Both the position numbers and the translations under genes were made by a program. From Nocardioides cavernaquae (GTDB lineage Bacteria; Actinomycetota; Actinomycetes; Propionibacteriales; Nocardioidaceae), in NCBI RefSeq assembly GCF_003600895.1, contig NZ_QYRP01000002.1, positions 2,604,001 to 2,668,000 of the forward strand: 64,000 bases of DNA, written 5' to 3'. The first letter of the stretch is position 1. Every line of letters begins with the position of its first letter. Positions 51,597 through 59,624 of this stretch are shown here, piece after piece. The notes below the pieces were generated by a model. It was not told the origin of the DNA. It did no database searches and saw only the letters and a program-made list of their open reading frames with translations.

Positions 51597-53045
51597 GTGC
51601 GTAGAGCAAAGATCGTGTGCACGCTGGGCCCCGTCACCTCGAGCCAGGAGCAGATCCAGGCGCTGGTCGACGCGGGCATGGACGTTGCCCGGATGAACAT
51701 GAGCCACGGGTCCCAGGAGGACCACGCCGAGGTCTATGGCCGGGTGCGGACCGCAGCCGATGCCCGCGGACGCGGGGTGGCGATCTTCGCCGACCTGCAG
51801 GGGCCCAAGATCCGCCTCGAGCGCTTCTCCGGTGGGCCGGTCCGGCTGCAGAAGGGCCAGGCCTGGTGCATCACCACCCGCAGCGTCGACGGTGACCGCA
51901 TGGTCAGCGGCACGACGTACAAGGGGCTGCCGGGCGATGTGAAGACCGGCGACCCGCTGCTGATCGACGACGGCAAGGTCCGGCTGCGGGTCACGGGCGT
52001 CGACGGCGACGACGTGCACACCGAGGTCGTCGTGGGCGGCTGGGTCAGTGACAACAAGGGCATCAACCTGCCCGGCGTGCCCGTGAACGTGCCCGCAATG
52101 TCGGAGAAGGACATCGAGGACCTGCGCTTCGCGCTCGCCCTGGGCGTCGACTTCATCGCCCTCTCCTTCGTGCGCAGCGCTGCTGACGCCGAGGACGTCC
52201 GCAAGATCATGCGCGAAGAGGGTCGTCTGGTCCCGGTCATCGCCAAGGTGGAGAAGCCGCAGGCGGTCGACGCGCTCGAGGAGATCGTCGAGGCATTCGA
52301 CGGCGTCATGGTCGCCCGTGGTGACCTGGGCGTCGAGTGTCCGCTCGAGCAGGTTCCCTTCATCCAGAAGCGGATCATCGACCTGTGCCGGCAGAACGCG
52401 AAGCCGGTCATCGTGGCCACCCAGATGCTCGAGTCGATGATCAAGTCACCGGCGCCGACCCGCGCCGAGGCCTCCGACGTCGCCAACGCGATCATCGACG
52501 GCGCCGACGCGGTCATGCTCTCGGGCGAGACGAGCGTCGGGGACTACCCGATCGTGGCCGTCGAGACGATGGCGCGGATCCTGGCTGCCGCCGAGGACCA
52601 CAGCCTCGACCACATGCGTGCCCTCGACTGGAACCCGCGCACCACGGGCGGCATCATCGCCAAGGCGGCCGCCGAGGTCGCCGAGCGGGTGGGCGCGAAG
52701 TACCTTGTCGCCTTCACCACGAGCGGCGACTCGGCCCGGCGGCTCTCGCGCTACCGCGGTCCGATCCCGATCCTCGCCTTCACCCCCGAGGCCACCACCC
52801 GCTCGCAGCTCTCGCTGGCCTGGGGTGTCGAGACCTTCAAGACCGTCATGGTCGAGCACACCGACCAGATGGTGCGGCAGGTCGACGAGCAGCTCCTCAA
52901 GATCGGTCGCGTCAACGAGGGTGACCTCGTCGTCATCATCGCCGGCTCGCCTCCGGGCATCCCCGGCTCGACCAACGCGCTGCGGGTCCACCGCATGGGT
53001 GACGCGATCAACGAGGTCACCCCGGCCTACCGCTCGCTGCGCTGA
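51597..53045 (+). CDS. pyk: Pyruvate kinase
   Basis: The 482-residue glycolytic enzyme converts phosphoenolpyruvate and ADP to pyruvate and ATP. The N-terminal KIVCTLGP, the ARMNMSHG metal/phosphate site, the catalytic VIAKVEKPQAV and the signature VARGDLGVE are all present. A C-terminal allosteric domain (KYLVAFTTSGDSARRLSRYR) is complete. GTG start behind TAGGGT. The stop is 6 nt from the convergent stop of the 2H-like gene, with no terminator between. Confidence 0.97.
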   Translation: MRRAKIVCTLGPVTSSQEQIQALVDAGMDVARMNMSHGSQEDHAEVYGRVRTAADARGRGVAIFADLQGPKIRLERFSGGPVRLQKGQAWCITTRSVDGDRMVSGTTYKGLPGDVKTGDPLLIDDGKVRLRVTGVDGDDVHTEVVVGGWVSDNKGINLPGVPVNVPAMSEKDIEDLRFALALGVDFIALSFVRSAADAEDVRKIMREEGRLVPVIAKVEKPQAVDALEEIVEAFDGVMVARGDLGVECPLEQVPFIQKRIIDLCRQNAKPVIVATQMLESMIKSPAPTRAEASDVANAIIDGADAVMLSGETSVGDYPIVAVETMARILAAAEDHSLDHMRALDWNPRTTGGIIAKAAAEVAERVGAKYLVAFTTSGDSARRLSRYRGPIPILAFTPEATTRSQLSLAWGVETFKTVMVEHTDQMVRQVDEQLLKIGRVNEGDLVVIIAGSPPGIPGSTNALRVHRMGDAINEVTPAYRSLR

Positions 53046-53051
53046 CCGGTT

Positions 53052-53702
53052 TCAGGTGGATTGCTCAAGTGGATGCTCTCGCAGGGTTTCGCGAACCAGT
53101 GATGGATAGACGAGTTCGCGGACAGTGCGCAGGGCGGTCACTTGCGTAGTCACCCGGATGGCGAGATCGTCGAGGATCTGGGTCAAGCCAGCCAGCTTGG
53201 GCACGACAGGACCGAACCTCATGACGGTCGCGTGGCAGAGCTCGGGGACAGGACCGGTGTCGAGGCCCATTGAGCTGGCAAGTCGACGGCGAAGGTCGAC
53301 AAGTTCTGGGCAGTTGCGCGCGACGGCGACGACCCCTGACGATGCGGGCAAGAGCTCAGTCAGGTCGATCTCGAACGGCGTAGTTTCGTTCGCAGTTGCA
53401 TCTATGGCGGCGAGCCAGTGCTCCTGGTGCCGGTCCCACTGCGCTACCTTCTCGCGCCGCGAGTTCGGACTCCGAGCCCGAATAATGTTCAGAACCGAGA
53501 TGTGAAGCGCGGTAGACGGCACAAGATGCTGGGTGGGCAATCCCGGGTATAGGACGTCGAGTACCTCCTCGACGGCGGCCGTCGCGTAGTTATCGAGGTC
53601 TACCTGGAGGTTGAAGGCGAGGCACTCAGTGCCCCAGAGCGGATCGGGCATGAGATCGCTCTGAACAAGCATCGCTGGGTCGAAGGTCAGCCCTCGGATC
53701 AC
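53052..53702 (-). CDS. 2H phosphoesterase-like protein (2'-5' RNA ligase superfamily)
   Basis: In the 216-residue product two H-x-[ST] motifs stand about 90 residues apart: ALHISVLN (His67) and LCHATVMRF (His157), as in the 2H superfamily that cleaves cyclic phosphates or 2'-5' bonds in RNA or nucleotides. Otherwise it matches no subfamily I recognise. GTG at 53702 is my choice, ATG at 53672 is an alternative, and neither has a clear ribosome site. The coding sequence is less GC-rich than its neighbours, pointing to transfer along with the next gene. Confidence 0.62.
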   Translation of the reverse strand: MIRGLTFDPAMLVQSDLMPDPLWGTECLAFNLQVDLDNYATAAVEEVLDVLYPGLPTQHLVPSTALHISVLNIIRARSPNSRREKVAQWDRHQEHWLAAIDATANETTPFEIDLTELLPASSGVVAVARNCPELVDLRRRLASSMGLDTGPVPELCHATVMRFGPVVPKLAGLTQILDDLAIRVTTQVTALRTVRELVYPSLVRETLREHPLEQST

Positions 53703-53785
53703 GCCCACAGCAGCCCCGACGCTGCAGGGGAAGGCTGAAGATCTCGGAGGACATGATTCCGGTGCATGCCTGAGGATGGCATCCG

Positions 53786-54565
53786 TTAGGCCTTGAGGCC
53801 GATCAGGCGGTCGAGTCGAGCAACAGCCGGTCGGCGCGAGACGGAGATGGTCTTCCAGCTGGACTGCTTCCAAGGGATGTCGAGCAGGTCCAGCGCCCAG
53901 CAGCAGAGAGCGCGAATGTCGTCGGAGTTGTTGCTGAACTGCCAGCGTGGATAGTCGTAGCGCTTCATTTCTCCGGCGACCAACTTCCGAGTCCAGTTGG
54001 CTGAGCGCGCCCCATCGGAGTGGAACAGTCCGCGAACGAAGTCGGCCGGGTGTGCCGACACGATGTCCTTCTGCCATTGGTCGAGCTCGATGAGTCGGTC
54101 ATGCTTGCGTCCTGGACCGTGTTGCGGAAACAGGCAGGGCCAGTGTTTCCAACTCACCGTAGTGATGACGGCACCCGGTCGGAGGCGGGTGTGCGGTTGT
54201 CCTCCTGGCTTCACCAACTTCATCAGCTCGATGATGTGCCGGTTCAACTCCACGTACTTCTGGTCATTCACGATGTGCAGGCCATAGACGCCCCGAGGCG
54301 CGAGGCTGATGTGCCCGTCGCCGAGGTACCAGCCGAGGAGCTCGGCATAGGCCCGCTGATCCAGGTCGGCTTCTTCGCACCGGGGGCACGGCACATGTGA
54401 ATGAGCTTGACCCCGAGGGAGCCCGCGGCGCTGATACAGGCGACGCCATCGCCGGATCGTCTTGATCGCGACCCCATGAATCCGTGCATTCTCAGCATCC
54501 GCTAGGCCGCGATCTGAGGCAGCAAGTGCGCTGGCGACGACGGCGTCCGAGCGAACGTGGGGCAC
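53786..54565 (-). CDS. HTH plus LAGLIDADG-like (homing endonuclease-type) protein
   Basis: The 259-residue protein has a helix-turn-helix at about 18-42 (ADAENARIHGVAIKTIRRW), a CPRC knuckle at 60-63, and two LAGLIDADG-like motifs: LLGWYLGDG (76-84, Asp83) and VRGLFHSDG (177-185, Asp184). Two motifs make a single-chain endonuclease fold plausible. It may instead be a DNA-binding regulator, as such actinobacterial proteins are often labelled. The GTG at 54565 is chosen because CAGACT ends 6 nt upstream; a longer frame would run into tRNA-Leu. GC content is low. Confidence 0.68.
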   Translation of the reverse strand: MPHVRSDAVVASALAASDRGLADAENARIHGVAIKTIRRWRRLYQRRGLPRGQAHSHVPCPRCEEADLDQRAYAELLGWYLGDGHISLAPRGVYGLHIVNDQKYVELNRHIIELMKLVKPGGQPHTRLRPGAVITTVSWKHWPCLFPQHGPGRKHDRLIELDQWQKDIVSAHPADFVRGLFHSDGARSANWTRKLVAGEMKRYDYPRWQFSNNSDDIRALCCWALDLLDIPWKQSSWKTISVSRRPAVARLDRLIGLKA

Positions 54566-54571
54566 GGGGTC

Positions 54572-54577
54572 AGTCTG
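54572..54577 (-). promoter_or_regulatory. -10 element of the LAGLIDADG-like gene
   Basis: On the minus strand CAGACT ends 6 nt before the GTG at 54565, downstream of the tRNA 3' end. Confidence 0.4.
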
Positions 54578-54629
54578 TTCCGAGCCACCGACAATCGGCT
54601 GGCAGGTTCCACAAGGATCGCCGCTCTGC

Positions 54630-54715
54630 TGGTGCCGAGTGTGGGATTCGAACCCACAAGCCCTTTCGGGCAACGAGGTTTGAGCTCGTCGCGTATGCCA
54701 TTCCGCCAACCCGGC
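54630..54715 (-). tRNA. tRNA-Leu (anticodon CAA)
   Basis: The gene folds into a full cloverleaf on the minus strand: 7-bp acceptor GCCGGGT/ACTCGGC, anticodon stem ACGAG/CTCGT with loop CTCAAAC (anticodon CAA, reads UUG), a long variable arm TGCCC-GAAA-GGGCT diagnostic of Leu, and a TTCGAAT T-loop. Discriminator A and the 3' CCA are encoded (CCA is 54630-54632). Confidence 0.97.
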
Positions 54716-54778
54716 TAACAGCGGCCAATGTTAGCGCTGGCTTTGCCCCGTCAAGATGCGGGGGAGTGCCACCCCGGT

Positions 54779-54784
54779 TAGCAT
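54779..54784 (+). promoter_or_regulatory. -10 element of a leaderless pdtaR transcript
   Basis: TAGCAT ends 6 nt before the GTG at 54791. Confidence 0.5.
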
Positions 54785-54790
54785 CGCGGC

Positions 54791-55387
54791 GTGACCGTCT
54801 CCACAAAGCCCCGTGTCCTCATCGCCGAGGACGAGGCCCTCATCCGCATGGACCTCGCCGAGATGCTCGTCGAGGAGGGGTACGACGTCGTCGGGCAGGC
54901 CGCGGATGGCGAGCAGGCGATCGCGCTGGCGGAGGAGCTCCGCCCTGACCTGGTCGTGTGTGACGTGAAGATGCCCAAGCTCGACGGCATCGCCGCGGCG
55001 CAGCGCATCGCCGAGCAGCGGATCGCGCCCGTGGTCATCCTGACCGCCTTCGCCCAGCGTGACCTGGTGGAGCGTGCGCGGGACGCGGGTGCGATGGCGT
55101 ACCTCGTCAAGCCGTTCAGCCGCAACGACCTGGTGCCGGCCATCGAGATGGCGATGAGCCGGTTCGCCGAGCTGCAAGCGCTCGAGACGGAGGTCGGTGA
55201 CCTCACCGAGCGCCTCGAGACCCGCAAGGCCGTGGACCGCGCCAAGAGCGTCCTGCAGAAGGACCTGGGCCTCTCCGAGCCTGACGCTTTCCGGTGGATC
55301 CAGAAGACCGCGATGGACCTTCGCCTGTCGATGCGGCAGGTCGCTGACGGCGTGCTCACCCACGGTCCGGGCGAGACCGCGAGCTGA
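54791..55387 (+). CDS. pdtaR: PdtaR-like response regulator with ANTAR RNA-binding output
   Basis: The 198-residue protein couples a receiver domain (acidic pair in AEDE, Asp58 in VVCDVKMP, Lys in YLVKPFS) to a C-terminal ANTAR domain (about 135-195, ETRKAVDRAKSVLQKDLGLS with AFRWIQKTAM). ANTAR domains bind paired RNA hairpins and prevent termination. In Mycobacterium the homologue (Rv1626) pairs with the cytosolic kinase PdtaS; no kinase is near here. Its place between pyk and polA matches the mycobacterial order. Confidence 0.92.
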   Translation: MTVSTKPRVLIAEDEALIRMDLAEMLVEEGYDVVGQAADGEQAIALAEELRPDLVVCDVKMPKLDGIAAAQRIAEQRIAPVVILTAFAQRDLVERARDAGAMAYLVKPFSRNDLVPAIEMAMSRFAELQALETEVGDLTERLETRKAVDRAKSVLQKDLGLSEPDAFRWIQKTAMDLRLSMRQVADGVLTHGPGETAS

Positions 55388-55468
55388 TCGTCCCGCGTGC
55401 CCTGATTTTGTCTCGGGCCGGTCACGGTTTGTCACCGATTGGCTTCGGCCACGCCGGACCTGGCGAAG

Positions 55469-55501
55469 GTCTAGGGGTGTAGGGGGCCTCCACCCCTAGA
55501 C
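55469..55501. promoter_or_regulatory. Inverted repeat overlapping the liv operon -10
   Basis: GTCTAGGGGTG (55469-55479) pairs perfectly with CACCCCTAGAC (55491-55501). The right arm ends in TAGACT (55497-55502), a good -10 for the downstream operon. It could be an operator or the terminator of pdtaR; there is no T tract. Confidence 0.55.
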
Positions 55502-55542
55502 TGCCAAACAATCCATTTGACGAGACGAACGGGAGTTCTCCT

Positions 55543-56859
55543 GTGGCTCCAAGAGTCAGGGCAGTTGCCTTGCTCCTGGTCACCCTCGTCGCGATCGTTC
55601 TGGCCCTTCCGGCCCAGGCGCTTGCGACGGCTCCGGTGGCCGCACCCGGCGATGACACGGCAATCACGGTCACCCTCACCGATGAGTCGAACAAGGATGC
55701 CGAGGGCAATTCGACCCCGGTTCCCGGCGTTCGACTCGTGGTGAGCAACGACGGCGGCGAACTCGGCTCAGCCGAGACCGATGCCGACGGTCGCGCAGTG
55801 CTGCCGGTCCCCGAGAAGGGCACGTACACCGTCACTCTCGACGAGAAGACGCTTCCTGCGGGGATCGTGCTCGACGAGGACACTGCCAACGAGCTGACGG
55901 TGACCGTGCGTCTCGACGGGCCGACCAACTTCGCGCTGTTCCCGATCGGCGTCGAGAAGGCCGACACCTCGAGCTTTGCCGATGACCTCAGCTCCAGCAT
56001 CGTCTCGGGCGTGAAGTTCGGCCTGATCGTCGCGTTGGCCGCGCTGGGTCTGTCGCTGATCTTCGGTGCCACCGGACTCACGAACTTCTCGCACGGTGAG
56101 CTGGTGACCCTCGGCGGTGTCGCCACCTGGTTCTTCGACCGGCAGCTCGGATTCCCGGTGATCGTGGCCGGTGTGCTCGCGGTGCTGCTCGGTGCCGGAT
56201 TCGGCTGGGCGCAGGACCGGGCGCTGTGGCGCCCGCTGCGCTCGCGGGGGACCGGCCTGATCGCGATGATGATCGTGTCGATCGGCTTCGGCATCTTCCT
56301 GCGGAGCATCTACCAGTACTTCTTCGGCGGCTCGACCAAGTCGCTGTCGAGGTACACCGGCCAGGCCCGCCACGACTACGGCATCGTGTCGCTGGCCGAC
56401 AAGGAGATCGTCATCCTCCTGGTCGCGATCGTGGCGCTCGCTGCCGTGTGCGTGGCGCTGATGAAGACCCGGCTCGGCAAGGCGATGCGGGCCGTCTCCG
56501 ACAATCCCGCCCTCGCTGCGTCATCGGGCATGCGGGTCGACGGCGTCATCGCCTGGGCCTGGATCGTCGGCACGGCGCTGTCGGCACTCGCCGGCGTGCT
56601 GCTCGCCGTCAACAGCCAGGTCAACTTCCTGATGGGCTTCAAGATGCTGCTGCTGGTCTTCGCGGCGGTGACCCTGGGCGGTCTCGGCACCATCTGGGGT
56701 GCCCTGATCGGCTCGATGGTGATCGGCCTGATGGTGGAGGTCGGTCCGCTGTTCGGAGTGCCGTCCTCGATCAAGGAAGTCGGCGCCCTCGTGGTGCTGA
56801 TCCTGATCCTGCTGGTCCGGCCACAAGGCATCCTGGGTCACCGAGAGCGGATTGGTTAG
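55543..56859 (+). CDS. livH: Branched-chain amino acid ABC permease LivH with an exported N-terminal beta domain
   Basis: The 438-residue protein opens with a signal peptide (residues 1-30, ALATA at the end), then a beta-rich module of about 90 residues (40-128; PVPGVRLVVSNDGGELGSAETDADG, AVLPVPEKGTYTVTLD) that looks like a carboxypeptidase-regulatory/Cna-B-like fold. The usual LivH permease starts near residue 153 and includes the NFSHGELVTLGG and MRAVSDNPALAASSGM segments. Plain LivH proteins are about 290-310 residues, so the first third is an addition. GGGAG precedes the GTG. Confidence 0.93.
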   Translation: MAPRVRAVALLLVTLVAIVLALPAQALATAPVAAPGDDTAITVTLTDESNKDAEGNSTPVPGVRLVVSNDGGELGSAETDADGRAVLPVPEKGTYTVTLDEKTLPAGIVLDEDTANELTVTVRLDGPTNFALFPIGVEKADTSSFADDLSSSIVSGVKFGLIVALAALGLSLIFGATGLTNFSHGELVTLGGVATWFFDRQLGFPVIVAGVLAVLLGAGFGWAQDRALWRPLRSRGTGLIAMMIVSIGFGIFLRSIYQYFFGGSTKSLSRYTGQARHDYGIVSLADKEIVILLVAIVALAAVCVALMKTRLGKAMRAVSDNPALAASSGMRVDGVIAWAWIVGTALSALAGVLLAVNSQVNFLMGFKMLLLVFAAVTLGGLGTIWGALIGSMVIGLMVEVGPLFGVPSSIKEVGALVVLILILLVRPQGILGHRERIG

Positions 56860-56869
56860 GGGCGGCGAG

Positions 56870-57865
56870 ATGGACATCATCGAGATCCTGCGGACCGCGC
56901 TCACCCAGGCGCTGGGTCCCAACGCGGTCGTCTTCGCCCTCGCGGCGATCGGCCTCAACATCCACTTCGGCTACACCGGGTTGCTGAACTTCGGCCAGGC
57001 CGGCTTCATGGCGGTCAGCGCGTACGCGCTGTCGGTCACTGTCGTGACGCTGGGCATGCCGTTCTGGGTCGGCGTCGGCTTCGCGCTGGTCGCCCCCGTG
57101 ATCCTGGCGATCCTCCTGGGTGCTCCGACGCTGAGGCTGCGAGCCGACTACCTGGCCATCGTCACCATTGCCGCGGCCGAGATCATCCGCTTGATCGTCG
57201 GCTCGGTGGAGATGAAGGACACCTTCGGTGGATCGAACGGCCTCAACGGCTACTCGAGCACCTTCAAGTCGCTGAACCCGTTCTCCGGGCCGCTCGACCT
57301 CGGGATCTTCCGGCTCAGCCGCGACGACCTCTGGTCCGCCGTGGTCGGCTGGGTGCTGGTCGGCCTTGGTTGCCTGCTGGTCTGGGCGCTCATGCGGAGC
57401 CCGTGGGGCCGGGTGCTGCGGTCGATCCGTGAGGACGAGGACGCCGTGCGGTCGCTCGGCAAGAACGTCTTCGCCTACAAGATGCAGGCGCTGATCCTCG
57501 GCGGCATGTTCGGCGGTCTGGCTGGCCTCTTCCTGGCCCTCAAGCAGTCGTCGGTCGTTCCCAGCGACTACAGCACCAACATCACGTTCTTCGCCTACAC
57601 CGCGCTCCTGCTCGGTGGTGCTGCGCGGGTCCTCGGCCCGGTGGTCGGCTCGATCATCTTCTGGTTCCTGCTCGCTGGCCTCGGCTCGGTCTTCGGCCAG
57701 CTCACCGAGGGTGCGGACCCGATCCTTCCGACGTGGCTGATGGACAGCACCCAGGCCAGTCTGGTCCGTTACATCGTGACCGGCCTGGCGCTCATGCTGC
57801 TGATGATCTACCGACCCCAGGGGATCTTCGGCGACCGGAGGGAGATCGCAATCGATGCCCGCTGA
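56870..57865 (+). CDS. livM: Branched-chain amino acid ABC permease LivM
   Basis: The 331-residue permease has the LivM pattern: YTGLLNFGQAGFMAVSAY, RLRADYLAIVTIAAAEIIR, and the EAA-like loop SPWGRVLRSIREDEDAVRSLGKN that contacts the ATPases. About eight to ten membrane helices. The ATG at 56870 lies 10 nt after livH and follows a purine-rich stretch. It pairs with LivH to form the membrane pore. Its end overlaps livG. Confidence 0.95.
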   Translation: MDIIEILRTALTQALGPNAVVFALAAIGLNIHFGYTGLLNFGQAGFMAVSAYALSVTVVTLGMPFWVGVGFALVAPVILAILLGAPTLRLRADYLAIVTIAAAEIIRLIVGSVEMKDTFGGSNGLNGYSSTFKSLNPFSGPLDLGIFRLSRDDLWSAVVGWVLVGLGCLLVWALMRSPWGRVLRSIREDEDAVRSLGKNVFAYKMQALILGGMFGGLAGLFLALKQSSVVPSDYSTNITFFAYTALLLGGAARVLGPVVGSIIFWFLLAGLGSVFGQLTEGADPILPTWLMDSTQASLVRYIVTGLALMLLMIYRPQGIFGDRREIAIDAR

Positions 57866-58748
57866 CATCAACGCCGCAGTCGAGGCCGGTGACCTCGAGG
57901 TCGCCGCCGGCCCGATCATCGTCGGCAACAACATCACGCGCCGGTTCGGCGGCCTCACCGCCGTCGACGTCGAGAGCATCGAGATCCCGCGCGGCAAGAT
58001 CACCGCACTGATCGGCCCCAACGGCGCCGGCAAGACAACGCTGTTCAACCTGCTCACCGGGTTCGACCGTCCCGACAGTGGAGAGTGGGCGTTCAACGGA
58101 CGCTCGCTGGCCGGCGTACCTGCGTTCCGGGTGGCGCGCCTCGGCATGGTCCGGACGTTCCAGCTCACCAAGGTGCTGGCCAAGCTCACCGTCATCGAGA
58201 ACATGCGACTGGGAGCCACCGCGCAGCGCGGCGAGCGACTCTGGGCCGCTCCGTTCCGGGCGCTGTGGAGCAGCCAGGAGCAGGAGATCACGGCCCGCGC
58301 GGACGACCTGCTGGCCCGCTTCAAGCTCGACGCCAAGCGCGAGGACTTCGCTGGATCGCTCTCGGGTGGTCAGCGCAAGCTTCTCGAGATGGCCCGAGCG
58401 TTGATGGTGGACCCAGAGCTGATCATGCTCGACGAGCCGATGGCCGGAGTCAACCCGGCCCTCAAGCAGTCACTCCTCGGCCACGTGAAGTCGCTGCGCG
58501 ACGAGGGCCGCACCGTGCTCTTCGTCGAGCACGACATGGACATGGTCCGCGACATCTCCGACTGGGTGATCGTCATGGCCCAGGGCCAGATCGTCGCCCA
58601 GGGCACGCCCACCGAGGTCATGGCGGACCCGAAGGTGATCGACGCCTACCTGGGCGCCCACCACGACGCCGACCTCAGCGAGGTCGAGCAGATCGTCGAG
58701 GCCGAGGTTCTCGAGGAGCTTGGCCAGACCGAAGGAGAGCAGCCATGA
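57855..58748 (+). CDS. livG: Branched-chain amino acid ABC ATPase LivG
   Basis: The 297-residue ATPase has Walker A GPNGAGKTT, signature LSGGQRKLLEMARA, Walker B LIMLDEPMAG and switch His in VEHDMDMV. The GMVRTFQLTKVL region before the signature is the LivG type. The start overlaps livM by 11 nt and the stop overlaps livF (ATGA). A C-terminal acidic tail (SEVEQIVEAEVLEELGQTEG) extends beyond the usual length. Confidence 0.96.
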   Translation: MPADINAAVEAGDLEVAAGPIIVGNNITRRFGGLTAVDVESIEIPRGKITALIGPNGAGKTTLFNLLTGFDRPDSGEWAFNGRSLAGVPAFRVARLGMVRTFQLTKVLAKLTVIENMRLGATAQRGERLWAAPFRALWSSQEQEITARADDLLARFKLDAKREDFAGSLSGGQRKLLEMARALMVDPELIMLDEPMAGVNPALKQSLLGHVKSLRDEGRTVLFVEHDMDMVRDISDWVIVMAQGQIVAQGTPTEVMADPKVIDAYLGAHHDADLSEVEQIVEAEVLEELGQTEGEQP

Positions 58749-59530
58749 GCGAGCCCACCAGCGATGATGTGGCGGCCCTCCGCGCGGCGCATGTAGCCGC
58801 TGCCGAGGGAGCGGTCCTGAGGGCTGACAACCTGATCGCCGGCTACCTCCCCGGCGTCAACATCCTCAACGGCGCCGACCTCTACTGCCAGCGCGGCGAA
58901 TTGGTCGGGATCATCGGGCCCAACGGTGCCGGCAAGTCGACCCTCCTGAAGGCGCTCTTCGGCCTGGTGAAGGTGCACACGGGCTCTGTCGTGCTCGAAG
59001 GTGAGCCGATCACCGACCTGCGCGCCGACCAACTGGTCGCGCGCGGCATCGGTTTCGTGCCGCAGACCAACAACGTCTTTCCGAGCCTCACCATTGAGGA
59101 GAACCTCCAGATGGGCTGCTACCAGCGGCCCAAGACGTTCGCCGAGCGGTTCGGGTTCGTGACGGACCTCTTCCCCACACTGGGCACCCGCCGTGCGCAG
59201 CGGGCCGGCTCCCTGTCCGGTGGTGAGCGGCAGATGGTCGCCATGGGCCGGGCGCTGATGATGAACCCCTCGGTGCTGCTGCTCGACGAGCCGTCCGCCG
59301 GCCTGTCGCCGGTCATGCAGGACGAGGTCTTCGTGCAGACCCGCAAGATCAACAAGGCCGGCGTCTCGGTGATCATGGTCGAGCAGAACGCCCGCCGCTG
59401 CCTGCAGATCTGCGACCGCGGTTACGTCCTCGACCAGGGACGCAACGCCTACACCGGCACGGGACGCGCGCTCGCCGATGACCCGAAGGTGATCGAGCTC
59501 TACCTCGGCACGCTCGGCAAGACGGGCTGA
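58745..59530 (+). CDS. livF: Branched-chain amino acid ABC ATPase LivF
   Basis: The 261-residue ATPase has Walker A GPNGAGKST, the LivF-type VPQTNNVFPSLTIEENL, signature LSGGERQMVAMGRA, Walker B LLLDEPSAGLSP and switch region MVEQNARR, in which Gln replaces the usual His as is common in LivF proteins. GGAGAG lies upstream of the ATG. It is the last gene of livHMGF before a shared terminator. Confidence 0.95.
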   Translation: MSEPTSDDVAALRAAHVAAAEGAVLRADNLIAGYLPGVNILNGADLYCQRGELVGIIGPNGAGKSTLLKALFGLVKVHTGSVVLEGEPITDLRADQLVARGIGFVPQTNNVFPSLTIEENLQMGCYQRPKTFAERFGFVTDLFPTLGTRRAQRAGSLSGGERQMVAMGRALMMNPSVLLLDEPSAGLSPVMQDEVFVQTRKINKAGVSVIMVEQNARRCLQICDRGYVLDQGRNAYTGTGRALADDPKVIELYLGTLGKTG

Positions 59531-59576
59531 GCGACGTACCAGCGCACGACCTGCCGACGCACGACGCACCACAAGA

Positions 59577-59610
59577 GAAGGGCCCCCGAGCCGAAGCTCC
59601 GGGGCCCTTC
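59577..59610. terminator. Bidirectional terminator between livF and livK
   Basis: GAAGGGCCCC (59577-59586) and GGGGCCCTTC (59601-59610) pair, extended by GAGC/GCTC around a CGAA tetraloop. It serves the convergent livF and livK genes. Confidence 0.85.
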
Positions 59611-59624
59611 CTTGATGTGCTGGA

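Noticed and set aside
53786..54565. LAGLIDADG gene as an intein
   Set aside because: It is a free-standing frame with its own start and stop, and no host protein sequence flanks it.
54566..54709. Upstream extension of the LAGLIDADG-like ORF
   Set aside because: The first residues are merely a translation of the tRNA-Leu gene (reading begins inside the acceptor stem). A leaderless GTG at 54565 explains the gene better.
53046..54715. Integrated element bounded by a duplicated tRNA-Leu end
   Set aside because: No second copy of the tRNA 3' sequence and no integrase or recombinase gene was found in the window.
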